Below are positions 42,586-49,581 of a stretch of 64,000 nt of DNA, piece after piece. Source of the stretch: Pseudomonas asplenii (lineage in GTDB: Bacteria; Pseudomonadota; Gammaproteobacteria; Pseudomonadales; Pseudomonadaceae); assembly GCF_900105475.1 (NCBI RefSeq), contig NZ_LT629777.1, positions 5,704,001 to 5,768,000 on the forward strand, written 5' to 3'. The first letter of the stretch is position 1. Each line of letters begins with the position of its first letter. Both the position numbers and the translations under genes were made by a program. A model generated the notes under the pieces. It ran no database searches. It saw only the letters and a program-made list of their open reading frames with translations, and had not been told where the DNA came from.

Positions 42586-45072
42586 CTACTGGGCCGCGCC
42601 GCTGCCCTGAACGCCCAGGGAATATTTAAACGCCCGTTGCTGCTGGACGCGAGTCTCCGGCAGGCCAACAGTCTCCGGGTTGGCAAAACCGGTGGGAGTG
42701 CCTGGGGGAATGTTGTGAATGTTGATCGCATCGAACAGGAAGCTGAAACCCTGCTTGAGCGACGACTGGGCAACACCGTGACAGCCCATGCAGCCGCCCA
42801 TGGTCAGGCTCTGGGTGCTGTGGTCATAGTCCGGCACCTTGATGTTGGCCACGTTGCGCATGTTGGTCAGGGTGTTGTTTTTCTGAACCGGGAAAATATT
42901 GGTGCCGCGAAACAGCTGGATCCCCGGCTGACTGCTCTCGACCAGGATATTGGCCAGGTAGTAATCCGGGTCGGTCTCATTGCTTGAGGGAATCGCCTGC
43001 ACGCCCTTGAGCCGGTAGTGCTTCCAGACCGAGTTGCTGAACTGGCCGCTGGCGTCCATCAGTTGTCTGACCTGGTCATTGACCGCGACGACTTCGGCAT
43101 GGGTGGTCTGTGGTTGCACGACCGAAATCGGGCCGGCCTGCCCCTTGGGAATCCCATTGCTGCCGGAGTAGATCGGCGGATTGTGTTTCCCATCGGCCAC
43201 GTCGCCCTTGGGCAAGGTCACCCTGTGGATGCCCTTGCCATCCGAGAAGGTTGCCACCGGCGGCGCGGTGTCATCCGGCGGCGAGGCGTAGGCGATCTTG
43301 TCGTAGTTGGCGATGTAGTAGAGCCCCGTCGGCGAATTGTCGGGCAGGTTCAACGCATCCTCATGCTCGAAGGTGGCGAAGATGAAGGTCGGGTAGTTGG
43401 GCGTCTTGTGGATGATGTGCAGGGCAACCAGAGCGTACTCCTCGTTATAGGCCACCGGTTTGCTGTCGTCGCCGTGGTAGGTCACCACGGTTGCCGTGTG
43501 GTAGCGCGCACGCTGCGCCGGCGCAATGTCCGCCAGCTTGCGCCAGGCAGCCTTCACCTCGACGGCACCGTCGGGCAGAACGATGTGATCCGGGTAGTTC
43601 TTCAAGTTCTTCGCGTACTCGTAGACCACCGGGTTGGCCTTGGCCTCGAACAGGATCTGGCTGTCATTGGAGGGCGCATAGTCGTTTCCTTTCATCGCCG
43701 CCCTCGGCGGATTGACCGGGAAAAATATCGCGTTCTGGCCGATCTGGGTCGCCTCATCGAGGTTGTTGTAATGGGCATAGCTGGCCCCTGGCGCCAACGG
43801 CGCGCCATTGGGGAACTGGACGTAGCTGTACTGCGGGCTGGAGCCGAACGGACGGGTCGGGCCGCCGACAGCGCTCTTGCCTGTCGCCGGAAACAGCTCG
43901 GTGCGGTGGGCGAAGGTTTGCCACAGCAAGGGGTTGGCCGTCTGGGAGGCCTTGCCCGAGTCGGCGAAGCTGCCGTTCGGGTTACCCACGCCACGGTTGG
44001 CCGGCAGCGGTGTGTTGGCCGTGTTGTTCAACGCGATGAAGCTGCGCCAGGCAAAGGTCGCATAGTCGGTATGGCTGATGCCGGTCGCCAGGTCCGAAGG
44101 CAATTGCGGGTTGCTGCGGGTCAGGTCGCTTGCGCTGATCGCGTAGGACACGCCCAGCCCCGAGGGGTACTTGCCGAGGAAGTTTTTAGAGAAGTACGGA
44201 CTCCAGTTCAACCCATCGTTGGAATGGAACGTGGTGGCGCTGCTGCTGATGAATACCCGATCGCCAATCATCGCGGCGCTGTTCAAAAAGCCCTGGAGCC
44301 CGCCCTGACCGGCAATTCCCTTCAGGTCACGCCTGGCGCCCCACTGGCCGGAGCGGTCGTAGGTTCGTGCGAACGTGGCGCCATTTCCAAAGGCGTAGTA
44401 GGCCCACAACTGGCCGTTGTAGACCACCGGGACCATCGTCAGTATCGAGTCGGCGGTTTCCTGGAAGGCCAGGCTTTCGCGGCTCCAGGCAATCCCGTCG
44501 CGGGAGCTGACCGAGTACACGGCCTTGCCCGAGTTCTCGCTGTACAACACGAACAACCTGCCGTTATACACGACAGGCTTGTTGTTGAGGGCGATGTGGC
44601 TCGTGCTGATCGGCTGGGGGGTGGACCAGACGGCCCCATCCACGGAGTTGATGGTCTTCAGGCGCTGCTGGGCGTCGGTGAAGGTCAGGACCAGCTTCTG
44701 GTTGAAGGCACTGACGGAGACATTGCCCTGCACACTGCCCACGTCGATGGGTTGCGCCCCGGTCCAGTTGCGCCCATCGGGCGAACTGGAGAAGTACACA
44801 TGTTTCTGGTCACTGCCGTTCGACCAGAACATATACACCTTGCCCTTGAACGAATTGACCGACGGCACAAAGTAGCCCGGAGGTGTAAATCTGACCGTGC
44901 TCGAAAAGGACGGCGTGCCACTTGAGTCCTCGGGTTTATCAAACACATCGACGGCAATACCGACACTCTGTTGGGGTGTCGCCACAATGAAACTTTCCGC
45001 ATTGACCGAAAAGACCGTCAACAAACCGACCAGGCACACGATTGACCGGCCAAATGCCGCTTTGAATTTCAT
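42586..45072 (-). CDS. Large secreted propeller protein with C-terminal CxxCH motif
   Basis: An 828-residue protein with a signal peptide (IVCLVGLLTVFSVNA). Residues ~40-300 carry repeated sialidase/BNR-like motifs ('YFSSSPDGRNWTGAQP', 'INSVDGAVWSTPQP', 'SSRDGIAWSR', 'HSNDGLNWSP') that build a beta-propeller. The rest (~330-828) is a second domain ending in 'TMGGCMGCHGVAQ', a single CxxCH haem-type motif. It is reminiscent of cytochrome-family secreted proteins of unknown role. It is alone on its strand. A long ORF on the plus strand across it is an antisense artefact. Function unknown; binding of a polymer or redox activity in the periplasm is a guess. Confidence 0.8.
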   Translation of the reverse strand: MKFKAAFGRSIVCLVGLLTVFSVNAESFIVATPQQSVGIAVDVFDKPEDSSGTPSFSSTVRFTPPGYFVPSVNSFKGKVYMFWSNGSDQKHVYFSSSPDGRNWTGAQPIDVGSVQGNVSVSAFNQKLVLTFTDAQQRLKTINSVDGAVWSTPQPISTSHIALNNKPVVYNGRLFVLYSENSGKAVYSVSSRDGIAWSRESLAFQETADSILTMVPVVYNGQLWAYYAFGNGATFARTYDRSGQWGARRDLKGIAGQGGLQGFLNSAAMIGDRVFISSSATTFHSNDGLNWSPYFSKNFLGKYPSGLGVSYAISASDLTRSNPQLPSDLATGISHTDYATFAWRSFIALNNTANTPLPANRGVGNPNGSFADSGKASQTANPLLWQTFAHRTELFPATGKSAVGGPTRPFGSSPQYSYVQFPNGAPLAPGASYAHYNNLDEATQIGQNAIFFPVNPPRAAMKGNDYAPSNDSQILFEAKANPVVYEYAKNLKNYPDHIVLPDGAVEVKAAWRKLADIAPAQRARYHTATVVTYHGDDSKPVAYNEEYALVALHIIHKTPNYPTFIFATFEHEDALNLPDNSPTGLYYIANYDKIAYASPPDDTAPPVATFSDGKGIHRVTLPKGDVADGKHNPPIYSGSNGIPKGQAGPISVVQPQTTHAEVVAVNDQVRQLMDASGQFSNSVWKHYRLKGVQAIPSSNETDPDYYLANILVESSQPGIQLFRGTNIFPVQKNNTLTNMRNVANIKVPDYDHSTQSLTMGGCMGCHGVAQSSLKQGFSFLFDAINIHNIPPGTPTGFANPETVGLPETRVQQQRAFKYSLGVQGSGAAQ

Positions 45073-45093
45073 AGGTTCACTCCTTTGAATGAG

Positions 45094-45123
45094 CCGTTAC
45101 GGGGGGATGCCCTGAAGTAACGG
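45094..45123. repeat. Inverted repeat in the leader of the secreted propeller gene
   Basis: CCGTTAC ... GTAACGG, 7-bp arms around a 16-base spacer, 20-50 bases upstream of the 45072 start. It could be an operator or mRNA hairpin. Confidence 0.45.
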
Positions 45124-45172
45124 CGTTTCCATGGTTCGCAAAAGAGAGAGGGGGTCGCACACAACCCGACGG

Positions 45173-45378
45173 TCAGCGCGTGCTTTCGACCGTTGCCTCG
45201 GCCGTTCGGCCTGCCAGGGTGTTCAGATACAGCGCCAGGACAAACTCGCGGCCAGAGTCCAGGGCGACGTCAACCGGCACACCGTTGGCGTCGTCGGGTA
45301 TCAGTTGTCCATGGCCATGTAATCGTCGAAATCGACATCGGGATCAACGAATACATGAGTAAGGGATTGTGCAGACAT
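45173..45378 (-). pseudogene. Small unknown gene with an apparent single-base frameshift
   Basis: From ATG 45378 (preceded by GGGGGGCTGAGGAT) a frame encodes 25 residues ending DFDDYMAMDN-stop. The next frame continues at once with LIPDDANGVPVDVALDSGRE and ends VESTR at 45173. Restoring one C at about 45303 would join them into a protein of ~70 residues. The split could be a real mutation, a sequencing error or two tiny ORFs. I do not recognise the family. It lies ~100 bases upstream of the secreted propeller gene on the same strand. Confidence 0.4.
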
Positions 45379-45523
45379 ATCCTCAGCCCCCCTGGCTAGT
45401 ACGACTCTCATATACGGTTCCAACACGAAACGATCCTGCAGCCCAAGCGTCCGGATGGACTATGTGACTGGGTCAGAGAATCCATGGCGGACCCGGAACA
45501 CCAGGTCCGCCGTGCGACCTACG

Positions 45524-45661
45524 TCAAGGGCATTGGCAGGTCGATGGACCGAACACCGGCCCGCTGCACGGGTCTTTGGACGGGCCGAACACCGGGCACG
45601 CGGCTTGGGCGGCAAGAGAGACGCCACAGAGCAGGAACACAGCCAACAGTACTTTCTTCAT
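45524..45661 (-). CDS. Tiny secreted Cys/Pro-rich peptide
   Basis: A 45-residue product: signal peptide MKKVLLAVFLLCGVSLAAQA, then a 25-residue mature peptide beginning ACPVFGPSKDPCSGP with a second GPVFGPS unit and a C-terminal CQCP. The PVFGPS unit appears twice and four Cys could form two disulfides. ATG 45661 is preceded by AAGGAAG. A decayed second copy lies immediately upstream. No known bacteriocin or RiPP class is recognised; a secreted structural or signalling peptide is possible. Confidence 0.65.
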   Translation of the reverse strand: MKKVLLAVFLLCGVSLAAQAACPVFGPSKDPCSGPVFGPSTCQCP

Positions 45662-45723
45662 TTGTAACTTCCTTGATGGGTAATCGAACAATCCCTGTCC
45701 CTGGTCGAGGGTACAGTCGGTCA

Positions 45724-45797
45724 TTACGGGCACTCGCAGACGGTCGGACCTAGCACCGGGCCCGCACAGGGATCTTTCCCCGGCCGAACACCCGTCA
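45724..45797 (-). pseudogene. Decayed tandem copy of the Cys/Pro-rich peptide
   Basis: This stretch encodes VRPGKDPCAGPVLGPTVCEC-P-stop, matching the 45524 peptide at the KDPC.GPV.GP..C.CP positions. No signal peptide or start codon is in frame, so only the mature part remains. Confidence 0.5.
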
Positions 45798-45978
45798 GGT
45801 GACGGCGTACTGCCGCAATCGTCGACGAGCCGTCGGAGAGTAAAGCTCAGCGCTGTCGAACGCGCCAGTGTGGCCGCAAGTCCGATGTAGGCTGCTTGAT
45901 GGACAGTATTTGCCGGTGGTCACAGGCAAATCAGGGGCCCGCTGCTCACCCGCAGGACACCCCCACCGCATCACCCTC

Positions 45979-48606
45979 CTATTGCGCGCGCATGAGCGCC
46001 TGGGCAAGAAAGGGCGCCGTCCGACTTCCCGACGCCATCGCCACCTGCCGAGGCGTGCCGGCCGCCACGATACGACCACCCGTTTCCCCTGCCCCCGGCC
46101 CCACATCAATCACCCAGTCGGCCTGGGTCACTACGCGCATGTCGTGTTCGATCATCACCACCGTGTTGCCGGCCTCGACCAGCCGCTGCAACTGCACCAG
46201 CAAACGGTCGGCATCCGAGGCGTGCAAGCCGGTAGTCGGCTCGTCGAGCACGTACAGGCTGCGGCCGCGCTGGCTTCGCTGCAGCTCCGTCGCGAGTTTG
46301 ATGCGCTGCGCTTCACCCCCCGACAATTCAGTGGCGGGCTGCCCCAGCCGCAGGTAGCCCAGCCCGATCTCGCGCAACAACTGCAGCGGCCGTGCGATGG
46401 CGTCTTCGCCTGCGAAGAAGTCATGGGCTTCTTCCACTGTCATGTACAGCACGTCGGCGATGTTGCGCCCATTCCAACGCACGGCGAGCGTGGCCTCGTT
46501 ATAGCGAGCGCCATGACAGGTCGAACACGGCGCGTAGACACTGGGCATGAACAGCAGCTCAACGCTGACGAACCCCTCGCCTTCGCACGTTTCGCAACGT
46601 CCCTTCGACACATTGAAGGAGAAGCGCCCCGCGTCATAGCGGTGACGGCGCGCATCCGGCGTGGCGGCGAACAGCTTGCGCACATGATCGAACAACCCGG
46701 TATAGGTGGCCAGGTTGGAACGTGGCGTGCGGCCAATCGGCTTCTGGTCGACCTGAACCAGGCGCTGGACAACATCCAGATCTCCGGCCAGACGACCGCC
46801 GGTGACCTCGATCACGGAGGGACCTTCGCCATTGGGATTTTCAGCCGCATCGTCCTGCGGTTCGTGTCCCAGGTGCAGCAGCAGCAACTCTGGCAGAGCC
46901 TGCGCGACAAGGCTGGACTTGCCCGACCCGGAGATACCCGTCACTGCCGTCAACACCCCTAACGGAATGCGTGCATCCACGCCATGCAGGTTGTGCCGCC
47001 GAATGCCGCGTAGCTCCAGCCATCCAACGGCTTCGCGCTCACGGCTAACCGGCGCGGGGATCTCATCGAACAGATAACGCGCGGTCCGCGACTCGGCAAT
47101 GTCCCGCAGCCCTTGCGGTGCTCCGCTGTACAGCACGCGGCCGCCACGCTCTCCGGCATCCGGTCCTACATCCACCAGCCATTGCGCACGGCGCATCAGA
47201 TCCAGGTCGTGCTCCACGACAAATACCGAATTGCCGGCATCGCGCAGCGTGTCCAGAGAGTCGTACAGTGACTGACTGTCAGAGGGGTGCAGGCCCGCCG
47301 AAGGCTCGTCCAGCACGTACACCACGCCGAACAGCATGGAACTCAGTTGGGTGGCCAAGCGCAAACGCTGCAGCTCGCCAGCCGACAGTGTCGGCGTTGC
47401 CCTGTCGAGGGAGAGGTAACCCAAACCCAATCCACGGAGCTGACGCAGACGCGCCATCACGCCGCCGGCCAGGCGCTGCGCGGCAAGACGCTTTTCCTCC
47501 GAGAGTTCGCTGGTGCCAGGCACGTCAGCTGAGATCGCCGCGACCGCTCGAGTATTGGCGCGGTGGGTGCCCTCATTCCCCTCATCCGCCCTGTGAGCGT
47601 GGAAGTCGCCCTGGGCAACAGGTTCGAGCAAAGCTGCCAACCGATCCAAAGGCATTTGCAGGAACTCGCCGATATCCAGCCCGGCAAAAGTCACCGACAG
47701 CGCCTCGCTCTTGAGTCGCTTGCCGTGGCAGGTCGGACACAGTCTGCCCTCCATGTAGCGCGATACGCGCTTTCTCATCAGTGCGCTTTGCGTGCTGGCA
47801 AAGGTGTGCAGCACATAGCGCCGGGCGCCCGTGAAGGTCCCCATGTAACTGGGTTCGAGTTTGCGCTTGAGCGCCTCACGGGTCTCGGCCGGGGTGAGGC
47901 CGGCATACACCGGCGCCGTGGGCGTCTCTTCGGTGAAGAGAATCCAATCGCGGTCCTTCTTTGGCAAATCCTGCCAGGGACGGTCAACGTCGTAACCCAG
48001 GGTGACCAGGATGTCGCGCAGATTCTGGCCATGCCAGGCCGGCGGCCAGGCGGCAATGGCCCGCTCACGAATGCTCAGCGAGGGATCGGGCACCATGGTT
48101 GCCTCCGTCACCTCGTACACATGGCCCAAACCATGGCAGGCCGTACAGGCGCCCTGTGGGGTGTTCGGCGAAAAGTCCTCGGCATAGAGCATCGGCTGAT
48201 TGGTCGGATAGGTGCCGGCGCGCGAATACATCATGCGTACGAGGCTGGACAGTGTGGTCACGCTGCCCACCGAAGAACGCGCATTGCTCGCGCCACGTTG
48301 TTGCTGCAGCGCCACCGCCGGCGGCAGGCCGTCGATTGCATCGACGTCCGGGACACCCGCCTGGTCGATCAGCCGCCGCGCATACGGCGCAACCGACTCG
48401 AAATAGCGCCGCTGCGCCTCAGCGTAGATCGTGCCGAAGGCCAACGAGGATTTGCCCGAACCGGAGACACCGGAAAACACCACCAACGCATTGCGTGGGA
48501 TGGCGACATCCACATCCTTGAGATTGTGTTCCCGCGCGCCGCGCACTTCCACCTGCCCACTGGCCGCGGCGGTGCATGAGGATTCACCGTAAGAGGGGTT
48601 TGGCAT
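45979..48606 (-). CDS. UvrA-like ABC ATPase (class II, drug-resistance type)
   Basis: An 875-residue protein with two UvrA-type ABC modules: Walker A SGVSGSGKSS (~N-terminus) and GISGSGKSS (~560), signatures LSAGELQRLRLA and LSGGEAQRIKLA, and Walker B YVLDEP twice. Zinc-finger CxxC pairs (CTACHGLG, CPTCHG, CETCEG, CSTCHG) are as in UvrA. It lacks the length of housekeeping UvrA (~940) and has a shorter UvrB-binding region, as in UvrA2/DrrC proteins of antibiotic producers. ATG 48606 with CAGGA upstream is preferred to the TTG at 48642. The CarG-like gene lies just upstream on the same strand. It may protect DNA from a damaging metabolite. Confidence 0.87.
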   Translation of the reverse strand: MPNPSYGESSCTAAASGQVEVRGAREHNLKDVDVAIPRNALVVFSGVSGSGKSSLAFGTIYAEAQRRYFESVAPYARRLIDQAGVPDVDAIDGLPPAVALQQQRGASNARSSVGSVTTLSSLVRMMYSRAGTYPTNQPMLYAEDFSPNTPQGACTACHGLGHVYEVTEATMVPDPSLSIRERAIAAWPPAWHGQNLRDILVTLGYDVDRPWQDLPKKDRDWILFTEETPTAPVYAGLTPAETREALKRKLEPSYMGTFTGARRYVLHTFASTQSALMRKRVSRYMEGRLCPTCHGKRLKSEALSVTFAGLDIGEFLQMPLDRLAALLEPVAQGDFHAHRADEGNEGTHRANTRAVAAISADVPGTSELSEEKRLAAQRLAGGVMARLRQLRGLGLGYLSLDRATPTLSAGELQRLRLATQLSSMLFGVVYVLDEPSAGLHPSDSQSLYDSLDTLRDAGNSVFVVEHDLDLMRRAQWLVDVGPDAGERGGRVLYSGAPQGLRDIAESRTARYLFDEIPAPVSREREAVGWLELRGIRRHNLHGVDARIPLGVLTAVTGISGSGKSSLVAQALPELLLLHLGHEPQDDAAENPNGEGPSVIEVTGGRLAGDLDVVQRLVQVDQKPIGRTPRSNLATYTGLFDHVRKLFAATPDARRHRYDAGRFSFNVSKGRCETCEGEGFVSVELLFMPSVYAPCSTCHGARYNEATLAVRWNGRNIADVLYMTVEEAHDFFAGEDAIARPLQLLREIGLGYLRLGQPATELSGGEAQRIKLATELQRSQRGRSLYVLDEPTTGLHASDADRLLVQLQRLVEAGNTVVMIEHDMRVVTQADWVIDVGPGAGETGGRIVAAGTPRQVAMASGSRTAPFLAQALMRAQ

Positions 48607-48638
48607 GTGTTCGTGTCCTGCTGTTGCGAAAGAAGAAT

Positions 48639-49070
48639 TCAATTCTGAGTCCGGGAATTGTTGACCACTACAAAATGCACGGTCTTGAGGTCGACATAGC
48701 TGTTACCCGGATCACGACTGGCAACAAGCAATTGAGCGTGGCTGCCATCGGGTGAAACCAGCATCCGGAAGTCGTGCAGCCGACAATCCGCTCCGCCGCC
48801 GGCGGTAAGCTCCAGCTTCTCGTGGGTCCTGGATTCGTCAAATATCGGCACCACCCCCCACGTGTCGTTGTTGCTGGAATAGAAGGTCACCACATCAAAG
48901 CCATGGGCGTTGTAGTTCTCCCGCCAGGCCCGGAACACTTTAAAATTCGTGCCAAAGATTTTCAGCGTGTTCATGCCATTATTGATGGGTACCAACTGGT
49001 CATTCGCGCCCCACGCAGTGCCCAACACCAAGGCCAATAGAAAGCTGAGTCTTTGCAGCATGGCTTTCAT
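48639..49070 (-). CDS. CarG-like periplasmic protein
   Basis: A 143-residue secreted protein. The signal peptide ends near GTAWGA. The mature part carries 'RAWRENYNAHGFDVVTFYS' and 'GGADCRLHDFRML', blocks I associate with the carbapenem self-resistance CarG-like family of Pseudomonas. In carbapenem producers CarF/CarG protect the producer, but many relatives have no known role. ATG 49070 has CAGGAGA upstream. It lies 32 bases upstream of the UvrA-like gene. The family assignment is moderate; the resistance role is unproven. Confidence 0.6.
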   Translation of the reverse strand: MKAMLQRLSFLLALVLGTAWGANDQLVPINNGMNTLKIFGTNFKVFRAWRENYNAHGFDVVTFYSSNNDTWGVVPIFDESRTHEKLELTAGGGADCRLHDFRMLVSPDGSHAQLLVASRDPGNSYVDLKTVHFVVVNNSRTQN

Positions 49071-49216
49071 CGTCGTCTCCTGCTCAATGTGATTTCATCA
49101 TGAAGCGGACTCTTTTCAGTTTCGATGCTGATTTCTCATCAGCACGGGTGGCTTAAAATTCGTCTGATGAATAGGCTTTGGGGCCGTCAATAGAGGCTCA
49201 GTAAAAAGGAGCAGTC

Positions 49217-49432
49217 ATGAGAAAACTGTATTGGCTGTATTTTTTTATCACCGTTTGCGCAGTCCTCTTTGCCTACAGACTCGGCGCCTGGCAACAAGGT
49301 GCAGCGCAGCAAGCCTCTCGGTGCCTGAAACTTGAGGTCCCCGAACAAGACAAGTGCCTGAAGGATCTGGCAGCCAACGTCGAGCAATTGTACATCGCGA
49401 TCAAGGCTCTTTCTGAACAGAAACGGGAATAG
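49217..49432 (+). CDS. Small membrane-anchored hypothetical protein
   Basis: A 71-residue protein with one N-terminal membrane segment (LYWLYFFITVCAVLFAYRLG) and a short soluble tail with two Cys (CLKLEV...DKCLKDL) and a helical end. An AAAAAGGAG site precedes ATG 49217, which supports translation. No family recognised. It stands alone before the valyl-tRNA synthetase gene, separated by ~150 bases. Confidence 0.55.
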   Translation: MRKLYWLYFFITVCAVLFAYRLGAWQQGAAQQASRCLKLEVPEQDKCLKDLAANVEQLYIAIKALSEQKRE

Positions 49433-49581
49433 GGATCAGCAAGATCCTCCGTATGACAACGGGTGCGAGAAGCGGCTTCGAGCATGGGCTCCTGGACGCA
49501 AGACGGGAAAGGCAAACTGATTAGGGGGTTTACTTTTCAAAGGCGATTCAATATAAATTTCACTCCGGCGCACACTCACTG

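Noticed and set aside
43018..44925. 635-codon open frame antisense to the secreted propeller gene
   Set aside because: No ribosome site or family motifs; the opposite strand has a signal peptide and BNR repeats.
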